From Geodermatophilus siccatus (GTDB taxonomy: Bacteria > Actinomycetota > Actinomycetes > Mycobacteriales > Geodermatophilaceae): 64,000 nt of DNA. Numbering within the stretch: the stretch's first letter is position 1; every line of letters begins with the position of its first letter. The stretch is taken from contig NZ_FNHE01000004.1 in the NCBI RefSeq assembly GCF_900103785.1, positions 124,001 through 188,000 of the forward strand, in the 5' to 3' direction. The notes under the pieces were generated by a model. That model ran no database searches and had not been told where the DNA came from. It worked only from the letters and a program-made list of their open reading frames with translations. Position numbers and translations under genes: made by a program. Positions 35,875-43,838 of the stretch are shown piece after piece.

Positions 35875-36768
35875 GTGACGGACCACGGCGATCGCACCGT
35901 GCCAGTGCGGGACGTCCCGCCACCGCGCCCGGTCGTGCCCGGCGCGGCCGGTGGGCCCACGGCCCCGCCCGCGGAGGAGGGCCCGCTCGCGCGGGCCGGC
36001 CGGCTGCTCGCCGAGGCCGTGTCCGGCCTGGTGGGCGGGGCGAGCGAGGCGCCTCCCGAGGGGCGCCGTTCGACCGCGGCGACGCTGCGCGACGTCGTCG
36101 CCGCGGTCGCGGCCGCCGGGTCGCGCGTCGGCCGCGGCGCCCGGGACACCGCGCCGGCCGGTGCGGACGACGGCGGGAGCCCCCGCACCCCCAGCGCGTT
36201 GCTGGGCGACCTGCTGGCCACCGCCGCCCCGCGGCTGCCGATCCGGGACGCCGCCCGGCTGCGCGCGGCCCACCCCGGCGCCACGGACGACGAGATCGCC
36301 GACGCGCTGGTCTCCCGGGCCGCGACGCTGACCGCCGGCATCGGCGCCGCGACCGGCGGGCTGTCCGCGGCCTCGTGGCTCGCCCCGCCCTCGCTGGTGG
36401 CGCTGCCCCTGGAGCTCGGCGCGGAGACGGTGCTCACCGCCGCCGTCGAGCTCGTCCTGCTCGGCGAGCTGCACGAGCTGTACGGGCGGCGGGCCCCCGG
36501 CGACGCCCGCGACCGCGCGCTGGCCTACCTGTCCAGCTGGACGCGGCAGCGGGCGGTCGAGGACTCCGCCGTCCCGGGCCTGGGCGCCGTCCTGGGCTCG
36601 GCCGGCCTGCGCACGCTCAGCCGCCGGATGACCCGGCGGATGGCCCGCAGCGTCCCCGGCGCGGCTCCCTTCCTGGTCGGCGCGGCCCTCGGCGGCCGGG
36701 CCAACCGGAAGGCGACCGAGGCTCTGGCCCGCCGGGTGCTCGCCGACCTGCGCCGCCCCCGCCCCTGA
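35875..36768 (+). CDS. Hypothetical protein with EcsC-like hydrophobic core
   Basis: 297 residues, Ala-rich. A proline-rich N-terminus is followed by a central part with hydrophobic stretches ([40 protein letters not shown]) and a C-terminal [20 protein letters not shown] with [13 protein letters not shown]. The pattern of amphipathic segments and GGRAN resembles EcsC-family proteins, but I do not recognise it firmly. The GTG follows GGAGTGAGG. It lies between DUF4193 and dut on the same strand. Confidence 0.65.
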   Translation: MTDHGDRTVPVRDVPPPRPVVPGAAGGPTAPPAEEGPLARAGRLLAEAVSGLVGGASEAPPEGRRSTAATLRDVVAAVAAAGSRVGRGARDTAPAGADDGGSPRTPSALLGDLLATAAPRLPIRDAARLRAAHPGATDDEIADALVSRAATLTAGIGAATGGLSAASWLAPPSLVALPLELGAETVLTAAVELVLLGELHELYGRRAPGDARDRALAYLSSWTRQRAVEDSAVPGLGAVLGSAGLRTLSRRMTRRMARSVPGAAPFLVGAALGGRANRKATEALARRVLADLRRPRP

Positions 36769-36822
36769 AGGAGGACCCCGTCCTCCCACCTCTCGCACCC
36801 TCGGGGCGGACCCGGGACGTCG
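36768..36822. repeat. Dispersed 3'-end hairpin element, copy 9
   Basis: AAGGAGGACCCCGTCCTCCC and CTCGGGGCGGACCCG just behind the stop of the preceding gene; the right arm is less well conserved. Confidence 0.5.
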
Positions 36823-36884
36823 CTCGACGCGGCCCGGTCACTCGCGAGGCGGGGGAGGAGGGTGGTCCTTATAGGGTCGCGGAC

Positions 36885-37379
36885 GTGCCCGACCCCTCCC
36901 ACCCCGCCGTCCCCGAGGTGGAGGTCCCGGTGCGGCTGTCCTCCCCGGAGGACGTCGTCCCCGCCTACGCCCTGCCCGGGGACGCCGGCGCCGACCTGGC
37001 GATCGCCGAGGACCTCGAGCTCGCGCCGTTGCAGCGCGCGCTGGTGGGCACCGGCGTCGCGGTGGCGATCCCGGAGGGCTACGCCGGCTTCGTGCACCCC
37101 CGCTCGGGCCTGGCCCACCGGGTGGGCCTGTCCCTGGTGAACGCCCCGGGCACCATCGACGCCGGCTACCGCGGGGAGGTCAAGGTCAACCTGGTCAACC
37201 TCGACCCCACGACGCCGCTGACGCTGCGGCGCGGCGACCGCGTGGCCCAGCTGGTGGTGCAGCCGGTCGTGCGCGCCCGCTTCGTCCCGGTCGAGCAGCT
37301 GCCGGAGAGCGCGCGGGGCGCCGGGGGCCACGGGTCGACCGGTGGCCACGCGAGCGTCCAGGAGAAGGGGACCGACTGA
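36885..37379 (+). CDS. dut: dUTP diphosphatase
   Basis: 164 residues with the five trimeric dUTPase motifs: GDAGADL (I), [11 protein letters not shown] (III region), [13 protein letters not shown] with the catalytic Asp, [14 protein letters not shown] (IV), and the C-terminal [10 protein letters not shown]-loop-like motif V. It converts dUTP to dUMP and pyrophosphate. The GTG at 36885 has TATAGGGT ending 7 bases upstream and no Shine-Dalgarno, so a leaderless mRNA is likely. The DUF3710 start lies 1 base after its stop. Confidence 0.95.
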   Translation: MPDPSHPAVPEVEVPVRLSSPEDVVPAYALPGDAGADLAIAEDLELAPLQRALVGTGVAVAIPEGYAGFVHPRSGLAHRVGLSLVNAPGTIDAGYRGEVKVNLVNLDPTTPLTLRRGDRVAQLVVQPVVRARFVPVEQLPESARGAGGHGSTGGHASVQEKGTD

Positions 37380-37380
37380 C

Positions 37381-38094
37381 ATGCCGTTCGGACGGCGACG
37401 CAACCGGATCGACCGCAGCCTGCGCGAGCGCGGGGTGCCGCCGGAGCCGCAGCACAAGGTCCGCGAGGTCGCGGCGACCACCGGACCGTGGGACTCCGCC
37501 GACGCCCCGGACGACGGGGTCGCCCGCATCGACCTGGGGTCGCTGCTGCTGCCGGCGGTCCCCGGCACGGAGCTGCGGGTCGACGTCAACGCCCAGCAGA
37601 AGGTCATCGGCGCCACGCTGCGCTACGGCGACTCGCTGCTGCAGGTGGCGGTGTTCGCCGCGCCCCGCGCGGCCGGCATCTGGGACGACGTCCGCGCGGA
37701 CCTCGCCCGCAGCGCCTCGGGGCAGGGCGGGCACCTCGAGGAGGTCGACGGGCCGTTCGGGCCGGAGCTGGCCGGTTTCGTGCGGGCGACGCCGCCGGCG
37801 CAGCCCGGCCAGCCCGCGCCCGCTCCGGTGCGCCGGCCCGCCCGCTTCGTCGGCGTGGACGGCCCCCGCTGGTTCCTGCGCGGCATGATCAGCGGCCCGG
37901 CGGCGGAGAACCCGGAGGCCGCGGCGGCGCTGGAGCAGGCGTTCCGGCAGATCGTCGTCGTCCGCGGGAGCGCGCCGATGCCGGTCCGCGAGCAGCTGCC
38001 GCTGACCCTCCCGCCGCAGGCCGCCGCACAGCTGGCCGCGCAGCAGGCCGTCCGCCAGCCGGGGACCCCGCCGCAGGCCGCGCCCGGCACGTGA
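37381..38094 (+). CDS. DUF3710 family protein
   Basis: 237 residues: a basic N-terminus (MPFGRRRNRIDRSLRERG), RIDLGSLLLPAVPGTELRVD, a beta-rich middle (VFAAPRAAGIWDDVRADLA) and GVDGPRWFLRGMISGPAAEN. It matches DUF3710, always next to dut in actinobacteria; function unknown. Its stop overlaps the first GTG of a tandem mini-ORF repeat. Confidence 0.88.
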   Translation: MPFGRRRNRIDRSLRERGVPPEPQHKVREVAATTGPWDSADAPDDGVARIDLGSLLLPAVPGTELRVDVNAQQKVIGATLRYGDSLLQVAVFAAPRAAGIWDDVRADLARSASGQGGHLEEVDGPFGPELAGFVRATPPAQPGQPAPAPVRRPARFVGVDGPRWFLRGMISGPAAENPEAAAALEQAFRQIVVVRGSAPMPVREQLPLTLPPQAAAQLAAQQAVRQPGTPPQAAPGT

Positions 38095-38244
38095 GCGAGC
38101 TCGCGAGCTCGCGCACGGGTGCAGCAGCGCCGCGAACGCGGCCGACGAGCGCCAGCGGGGAGGGCACGTGAGCGAGCTCGCGAGCTCGCGCGTGGGTGCA
38201 GCAGCGCCGCGAACGCGGCCGACGAGCGCCAGCGAGGAGGGCAC
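38091..38244 (+). repeat. 77-bp tandem duplication forming GTGA-coupled mini-ORFs
   Basis: Two 77-base units (38091-38167, 38168-38244) differ at about 3 positions. Each begins with GTGAGC, has an 18-bp palindrome GCGAGCTCGCGAGCTCGC (first at 38095-38112) and ends with GGAGGGCAC, a ribosome site for the next GTG. Unit 1's GTG overlaps the DUF3710 stop. Each unit encodes 26 residues beginning VSELASSR and ending in a TGA that overlaps the following GTG; the last GTG is the hydrolase start. Confidence 0.85.
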
Positions 38245-39039
38245 GTGAGCGCCGTCCGCACCGCCTACGGGCCGCACCCCGACCAGTTCCTCGAGCTGAC
38301 GCTGCCCGCGGGCACCGGCCCGGCGCCCGTGGCGGTCGTGCTGCACGGCGGCTTCTGGCGGGCCGCGTACGGCGTCGAGCTGGCCCGCCCGCTCGCCGCG
38401 GACCTGGCCGAGGCCGGCCTCGCCGCGGTCGCGGTCGAGTACCGCCGGGTCGGCGCCGGTGGCGGCTGGCCGGCCACCCTGGAGGACGTCGCCGCGGCGC
38501 TCGACGCGCTCCCGGACCTGGCGGGCGCCGACCGGCTGGACCTCTCCGACGTCGCGGTCGTCGGACACTCCGCCGGCGGGCACCTGGCCGCATGGGCGGC
38601 CGGGCGGTCGCGGCTGCCGGGGGAGGCGCCGGGTGCGCGGCCGCGGGTCCGGGTGGCCGCCGCCGTCCTGCAGGCCGGGGTGCTCGACCTCGAGCGCGCC
38701 GCGGCGCAGCGGCTGGGCGACGGGGCGGTGCAGGACCTGCTCGGCGCCGAGCCCGCGGACGCGCCGGAGCGCTACGCGACAGCCGACCCGGTGCGGCTGG
38801 TCCCGACCGGCGTCGACCTGCTGTGCGTGCACGGCACCGGCGACGACGTCGTCCCGGCCGAGCAGAGCACCCGCTACGCGGCTGCCGCCGCGGCGCAGGG
38901 CGGCGCCGTCGACGTGCGTCTCGTGCCGGGTGACCACATGGTGCTCATCGACCCGGCGGGGGAGCCGTGGGCGCTGGCGCGGAACTGGCTGCGGTCGCGT
39001 GCCGAGGGGGTCCGCGGCGGTTCTACGCTGGGGCCGTGA
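38245..39039 (+). CDS. Alpha/beta hydrolase
   Basis: 264 residues. Oxyanion HGGFWR near 33, nucleophile elbow VVGHSAGGHLAAWAAG near 107-112, acid in VHGTGDDVVPAEQS and His in PGDHMVLIDP. It belongs to the esterase/kynurenine-formamidase-like group; substrate unknown. The GTG at 38245 follows GAGGAGGGCAC at the end of the tandem repeat. Its stop overlaps the next start (GTGA). Confidence 0.87.
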   Translation: MSAVRTAYGPHPDQFLELTLPAGTGPAPVAVVLHGGFWRAAYGVELARPLAADLAEAGLAAVAVEYRRVGAGGGWPATLEDVAAALDALPDLAGADRLDLSDVAVVGHSAGGHLAAWAAGRSRLPGEAPGARPRVRVAAAVLQAGVLDLERAAAQRLGDGAVQDLLGAEPADAPERYATADPVRLVPTGVDLLCVHGTGDDVVPAEQSTRYAAAAAAQGGAVDVRLVPGDHMVLIDPAGEPWALARNWLRSRAEGVRGGSTLGP

Positions 39040-39413
39040 CGCAGACACGCCAGAGCGGTTGGTTCGCGCGGACGCTGCAGCGGCTGACCGCCGACGACCA
39101 CACGATCGACGCGGAGGAGCTGCGCGCGGGCTCGGCGAACGCCGGCTGCGAGGCGGTCAGCGCCTGCCGCAAGGGTGCCGTCGTCACCGTGACCGGCCGG
39201 CTGAAGTCGGTCGTCTACACGCCGCGGGAGACGGTGCCCACCCTGGAGGCGGAGCTGTTCGACGGCTCCGGCTCGGTCACCCTCGTGTGGCTCGGGCGCC
39301 GGCGGATCCCCGGCATCGAGCCCGGCCGCTCGCTCACCGCGCACGGCCGCTTCGCCTCCTTCGACGGGCGGCAGGTCATCTACAACCCCCGGTACGAGCT
39401 GAGCGCCGGGTGA
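39036..39413 (+). CDS. OB-fold nucleic-acid-binding domain protein
   Basis: 125 residues. VTVTGRLKSVVYTPRETVPT, then LEAELFDGSGSVTLVWLGRR and GRSLTAHGRFASFDGRQVIY form an OB fold of the tRNA-anticodon/RecG-wedge type. It matches the short actinobacterial family beside DUF3159 and ceoBC (Rv2694c position). The GTG overlaps the hydrolase stop and also has TACGCT 6 bases upstream, so it could be both coupled and expressed from its own promoter. Confidence 0.85.
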   Translation: MTQTRQSGWFARTLQRLTADDHTIDAEELRAGSANAGCEAVSACRKGAVVTVTGRLKSVVYTPRETVPTLEAELFDGSGSVTLVWLGRRRIPGIEPGRSLTAHGRFASFDGRQVIYNPRYELSAG

Positions 39414-40231
39414 CGGCTGCGCCCGAGGGGGACGGGCGCCCCGGTCCGGCGCGTCCCGCGGACGGCGCCGGGACCGGGCCGCAGGGCCTGGCCTTCGACC
39501 GGCACCTGGTCCTCGACCAGCTCGGCGGCTGGCGCGGCATGCTCGACGCCACGCTGCCCACGGTCGCGTTCATCGTGGCCAACTCCGTGGCCGGGCTGCG
39601 CGCCGGCATCTGGTCCGCGCTCGCCGTCGCCGTCCTGCTCTTCGCGCTGCGCCTCGTGCGGCGGGAGAGCGTGCAGCAGGCCTTCAGCGGGCTCTTCGGC
39701 GTCGCGATCGCCGTGGCCATCGCCGCCGCCTCGGGTCAGGCCCGCGACTTCTTCGTCCCCGGCCTGATCCGCAACGCCGCCCTCGGCGTGGTGCTGATCG
39801 GCTCGATCGCCGTCCGCTGGCCGCTGGTCGGCGTGGTCGCCGAGTTCCTCGCCCCCAGCCACCTGGGCTCGATGGCGTCGCACTCGATGCCCGGTCTGCG
39901 CCGCCGCATCGACCGGGTCAACGCGACGCTGCACCACCGGTCACCGCCGGACCCCGCGACCGGCGCCCGGCCGGCCGACCCCGCGCCCGAGCGGCACTGG
40001 CGCGACGACCCGCGGATGGTGCGCGCCTACTCCTGGCTGACGCTGATGTGGGGCGTCGTCTTCCTGGTCCGCGTCGCCGTCCAGTGGGTGCTCTACCGCG
40101 CCGACGAGGTGGAGCTGCTGGGCACGGCCTCGCTGCTGCTGGGCCTGCCGGTCACCGCCGTCGAGGTCGTGGTGACGCTGTGGGTGGTGTCCCGGCTGCA
40201 CCGGCACCGGCACCGGGCCGACGCCGCCTAG
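39410..40231 (+). CDS. DUF3159 membrane protein
   Basis: 273 residues with about five to six helices: LPTVAFIVANSVAGLRAGIW, ALAVAVLLFALRLVRRESVQ, GVVLIGSIAVRWPLVGVVAE, WLTLMWGVVFLVRVAVQWVL and a last helix LLGLPVTAVEVVVTLWVVSR. It matches DUF3159 (intracellular septation protein A-like fold) of unknown function. GTGA overlap with the OB-fold gene indicates coupling. Confidence 0.88.
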   Translation: MTAAPEGDGRPGPARPADGAGTGPQGLAFDRHLVLDQLGGWRGMLDATLPTVAFIVANSVAGLRAGIWSALAVAVLLFALRLVRRESVQQAFSGLFGVAIAVAIAAASGQARDFFVPGLIRNAALGVVLIGSIAVRWPLVGVVAEFLAPSHLGSMASHSMPGLRRRIDRVNATLHHRSPPDPATGARPADPAPERHWRDDPRMVRAYSWLTLMWGVVFLVRVAVQWVLYRADEVELLGTASLLLGLPVTAVEVVVTLWVVSRLHRHRHRADAA

Positions 40232-40247
40232 CGGTACACCCAGCGGT

Positions 40248-40281
40248 CCCCTGCGGGGTCCTGCTCCGGTGGGGGCAGGGG
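40248..40281. terminator. Degenerate hairpin between DUF3159 and ceoC
   Basis: CCCCTGC (40248-40254) pairs with GCAGGGG (40275-40281) between converging stops. The arms are the same as in the dispersed hairpin family but the core is lost. Confidence 0.45.
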
Positions 40282-40300
40282 GCCTCCTGGAGCCGGCCTC

Positions 40301-40969
40301 CTAGAGCGAGGTCGTGGGGGAGAGCACCTGCTGCAGCTGCTCCTCGACGTCGGCGTGGGTGACGAACAGCAGCTCGTCGCCGACCTCGAGCGGCTCGTCC
40401 GGGGTGGGGGTGATGACCCGGTCGCCGCGCAGGACGGCGGTCAGCACCGTCTCCCGCGGCAGGGGCACCTCGCGCAGCGGCTTCCCGGCCCACGGGGTGT
40501 CCTCGGCGAGGGTGATCTCGACCAGGTTGGCCGCGCCCTTGCGGAAGCTCATCAGCCGGACGACGTCGCCGACGGTCACCGCCTCCTCGACCAGCGCGGC
40601 GAGCACCCGCGGGGTCGAGACGGCGACGTCGACGCCCCACGCCTCGGTGTAGAGCCACTCGTTGCGCGGGTCCTTGACCCGGGCGACGACGCGGTTGACC
40701 GCGAACTCGGTCTTGGCCAGCAGCGAGACCACCAGGTTGGCCTTGTCGTCGCCGGTCGCGGCCACGACGACGTCGCAGGTGGCCAGCTGCGCCTCCTCGA
40801 GGGAGGAGACCTCGCACGCGTCGGCCTGCACCCACTCGGCGCCGGGCACCGCCCGGGTGCGGACCTTGCGGCCGTCCTTCTCGATGAGCATCACGGTGTG
40901 CCCGTTGGACAGCAGCTCCCCGGCGATCGAGCGCCCGACGGCGCCCGCGCCCACGATGGCGACCCGCAT
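40301..40969 (-). CDS. ceoC: TrkA-family K+ regulatory protein CeoC
   Basis: 222 residues. RCK-N Rossmann motif MRVAIVGAGAVGRSIAGELL with acidic LIEKD, then CDVVVAATGDDKANLVVSLL. RCK-C at about 140-220 (AGKPLREVPLPRETVLTAVL...DELLFVTHADVEEQLQQVL). It binds NAD(H) or nucleotide and gates a K+ transporter. Its ATG overlaps the stop of ceoB (ATGA), so both are made together, probably as a hetero-oligomer. Confidence 0.92.
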   Translation of the reverse strand: MRVAIVGAGAVGRSIAGELLSNGHTVMLIEKDGRKVRTRAVPGAEWVQADACEVSSLEEAQLATCDVVVAATGDDKANLVVSLLAKTEFAVNRVVARVKDPRNEWLYTEAWGVDVAVSTPRVLAALVEEAVTVGDVVRLMSFRKGAANLVEITLAEDTPWAGKPLREVPLPRETVLTAVLRGDRVITPTPDEPLEVGDELLFVTHADVEEQLQQVLSPTTSL

Positions 40970-41637
40970 CAGTGTCCCCCTCCCGTGGGGCCCTGCTCGA
41001 CGACCTGGTGCACCCGCTGGGTGATCGCGTCGGTCGAGGCGACCACGAGCTGGTCGCCGTCCTGCAGCACGGTTCCCGCGGTGGGCAGCTGGGCCTCGCC
41101 GTAGCGCACCAGCCAGGCGGCCCGCGCCCCGGAGGCGGTCTCCAGCTCGGCCAGCCGCCTGCCGACCCACGGCTCGGTGACGGTGACCCGCATGAGCAGC
41201 ACCTGCCCGGTGGGCTCGCGCCACAGCTCGCTGACCTTGACCGAGAGCAGCTCGCGCAGCAGCCGGTTCACCGTCCACGGGACGGTCGCGACGCTGGGGA
41301 TGCCCATCCGCTCGTAGACCTCGGCGCGCTTGGAGTCGTAGATGCGGGCCACGACGTGCTGGACGCCGAAGGTCTCGCGGGCCACGCGCGCGCTGATGAT
41401 GTTGGAGTTGTCGCCGCTGCTGACCGCGGCGAAGGCGCCGGCGGAGTCGATGCCGGCGTCGAGCAGCGTCTGGCGGTCGAAGCCCAGGCCGGTGACCTGG
41501 CGGCCGGTGAAGTCCGGGCCCAGCCGGCGGAAGGCCTCCGGGTCCTGGTCGATCACGGCCACGCTGTGGCCGACCTCCTCGAGCCGGCGGGCGATCGCCG
41601 ACCCGACGCGGCCGCAGCCCATCACGACCACGTGCAC
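40969..41637 (-). CDS. ceoB: TrkA-family K+ regulatory protein CeoB
   Basis: 222 residues, the same length as CeoC. VHVVVMGCGRVGSAIARRLE with VIDQD, then FAAVSSGDNSNIISARVARE and VVARIYDSKRAEVYERMGIP; RCK-C from ~140 (VGRRLAELETASGARAAWLV). The GTG at 41637 is preceded by GGGAG and fits family starts. The APC permease gene is divergent with 161 bases between, as in mycobacteria, making it a candidate partner channel. Confidence 0.92.
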   Translation of the reverse strand: MHVVVMGCGRVGSAIARRLEEVGHSVAVIDQDPEAFRRLGPDFTGRQVTGLGFDRQTLLDAGIDSAGAFAAVSSGDNSNIISARVARETFGVQHVVARIYDSKRAEVYERMGIPSVATVPWTVNRLLRELLSVKVSELWREPTGQVLLMRVTVTEPWVGRRLAELETASGARAAWLVRYGEAQLPTAGTVLQDGDQLVVASTDAITQRVHQVVEQGPTGGGH

Positions 41638-41798
41638 GAGCGACTCCCGGCTCACGAGTGCGGTGCGCCGGGGTCGGACCCGGCGCGTGTCCGGCCGCGA
41701 AGCTACACCTGGGCCGCGGTGGGACCGCGGTCCGCAGCGCCACAACTCACCCTCCGGACGGGGGCGGGAGGGGTCCCGGCGTCCGTACCATCGCCGCC

Positions 41799-43838
41799 GT
41801 GCCAACGCTGTCCGATCTCGGACAACTCCCGAAGCGCCTGGTCCTCGGCCGTCCCGTGCGCAGCGACCGGCTCGGGGAGTCCCTGCTGCCCAAGCGCCTG
41901 GCGCTGCCCATCTTCGCCAGCGACCCGCTCTCCTCCGTGGCATACGCCACGCAGGAGATCCTCATCGTCCTCACCCTGGCCGGGACGGCGTTCCTCTACC
42001 TGGCCCCCTGGCTGGCGATCGCCGTCGTCCTGCTGCTGGTGACCGTCGTCCTCTCGTACCGCCAGGTGGTGCGGGCCTATCCCTCGGGCGGCGGCGACTA
42101 CGAGGTCGCCATGAAGAACCACGGGCAGTTCGCCGGGCTGACCGTGGCCAGCGCGCTGCTCGTGGACTACGTGCTCACCGTGGCGGTGTCGGTGGCGGCC
42201 GGCACCGACAACATCATCTCGGCGTTCCCGGCGCTCAACGAGCACCGCGTCGCGCTCGCCGTCGGGCTGGTGGCGCTGCTCGCGGCGGCCAACCTGCGGG
42301 GCCTGCGCGAGTCCGGCCGCACCTTCGCCGTCCCGACCTACCTGTTCATCTCCGGCATCCTGGTGATGATCGTCACCGGGTTGGTGCGCGACCTGTTCAC
42401 CGGATCGCCGGTCGTCGCCGAGAGCGCGGGATACACCATCACCCCCGAGCCCGGGTTCGAGCAGGTGACCGGCCTGGCGCTGGTCTTCTTCGTGCTGCGC
42501 GCCTTCGCCTCCGGGTGCACGGCCCTCACCGGCGTCGAGGCGATCGCGAACGGCGTCCCGGCGTTCAAGCCGCCGAAGAGCCGCAACGCCGCCACCACGC
42601 TCGCGCTCATGGGCGGCATCGCCGCGACGATGTTCTCCGGCGTCACCGCGCTGGCCCTCGCGGCCGACGTGAAGTACGCCGAGCACCCGTGCGACCTGGT
42701 GGGCTTCACCGCCTGCGAGACCGAGCCGCAGCGGACGGTCATCGCGCAACTGGCCGCCGCGACGTTCGGCGGGCCGACGTCGCCGGGCTTCTTCTACATC
42801 CAGGCGGCCACCGCACTGATCCTCATCCTGGCGGCCAACACCGCGTTCAACGGGTTCCCGCTGCTGGGCTCGGTGCTGGCCCAGGACCGCTTCCTGCCCC
42901 GGCAGCTGCACACCCGCGGCGACAAGCTGGTCTACAGCAACGGCATCCTGTTGCTGGCCGGGTTCGCCGCGCTGCTCATCGCCGCCTTCGACGCCGACGT
43001 CAACCGGCTGATCCAGATGTACATCGTCGGGGTCTTCACCAGTTTCACGATCGGTCAGTGGGGGATGGTCCGGCACTGGAACCGGGAGCTGCGCTCGGAG
43101 GACGACGCGCAGGCCCGCCGCCGCATCCGCCGGTCGCAGGCGATCAACGCCGTCGGCGGCAGCCTGACCACGATCGTGCTGGTGATCATCGTCGTCACCA
43201 AGTTCACCCGCGGGGCGTGGCTGGTCCTGCTGGTGATGCCGGTGCTGTTCCTGCTGATGAAGGCGATCGACCGGCACTACTCGCACGTCGCCGAGCAGCT
43301 GGTGCCCGACACCGACTCGCGGCTGCTGCCCAGCAAGGTGCACGCCGTCGTGCTCGTCTCCAAGGTCCACAAGCCGACGCTGCGGGCGCTGGCCTTCGCC
43401 CGGGCGACCCGGCCCGACCACCTCACCGCGCTGACGGTCAACGTGGACGACGCCGAGACGCGGGCCCTGCAGCAGCAGTGGGAGCGCTACGACATCCCCG
43501 TGCCCCTGACGGTGGTGGAGTCGCCGTACCGGGAGATCACCCGGCCGGTCGTGGACTTCGTCAAGTCCATCCGCCGGGACAGCCCGCGCGAGCTGGTGGT
43601 CGTCTTCGTGCCGCAGTACGTCGTCGGCCACTGGTGGGAGAACGTGCTGCACAACCAGAGCGCGCTGCGGCTGCGCGCCCGCCTGCAGTTCCAGCCCGGC
43701 GTCATGATCACCACGGTGCCCTGGCAGCTGGAGAGCTCGATCGGCCGGGAGGACGCCGGACTGCGCGGCATCGGGCCCGCGCCCGGTGACCTGCGCCGGG
43801 GCCTGACCGACGAGGCGGAGCACACGCCCTATGGATGA
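41799..43838 (+). CDS. APC-family amino-acid/K+ permease
   Basis: 679 residues. Twelve-helix permease (about 30-480: FASDPLSSVAYATQEILIVL, YRQVVRAYPSGGGDYEVAMK, AFASGCTALTGVEAIANGVP, NTAFNGFPLLGSVLAQDRFL). A ~190-residue soluble C-terminal domain is USP-like (VHAVVLVSKVHKPTLRALAF). This architecture resembles KUP/KimA-like K+ uptake systems, which fits the divergent ceoB/ceoC. The GTG has TACCAT 7 bases upstream and no Shine-Dalgarno. The stop overlaps the next gene's ATG region (ATGGATGA). Confidence 0.88.
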   Translation: MPTLSDLGQLPKRLVLGRPVRSDRLGESLLPKRLALPIFASDPLSSVAYATQEILIVLTLAGTAFLYLAPWLAIAVVLLLVTVVLSYRQVVRAYPSGGGDYEVAMKNHGQFAGLTVASALLVDYVLTVAVSVAAGTDNIISAFPALNEHRVALAVGLVALLAAANLRGLRESGRTFAVPTYLFISGILVMIVTGLVRDLFTGSPVVAESAGYTITPEPGFEQVTGLALVFFVLRAFASGCTALTGVEAIANGVPAFKPPKSRNAATTLALMGGIAATMFSGVTALALAADVKYAEHPCDLVGFTACETEPQRTVIAQLAAATFGGPTSPGFFYIQAATALILILAANTAFNGFPLLGSVLAQDRFLPRQLHTRGDKLVYSNGILLLAGFAALLIAAFDADVNRLIQMYIVGVFTSFTIGQWGMVRHWNRELRSEDDAQARRRIRRSQAINAVGGSLTTIVLVIIVVTKFTRGAWLVLLVMPVLFLLMKAIDRHYSHVAEQLVPDTDSRLLPSKVHAVVLVSKVHKPTLRALAFARATRPDHLTALTVNVDDAETRALQQQWERYDIPVPLTVVESPYREITRPVVDFVKSIRRDSPRELVVVFVPQYVVGHWWENVLHNQSALRLRARLQFQPGVMITTVPWQLESSIGREDAGLRGIGPAPGDLRRGLTDEAEHTPYG

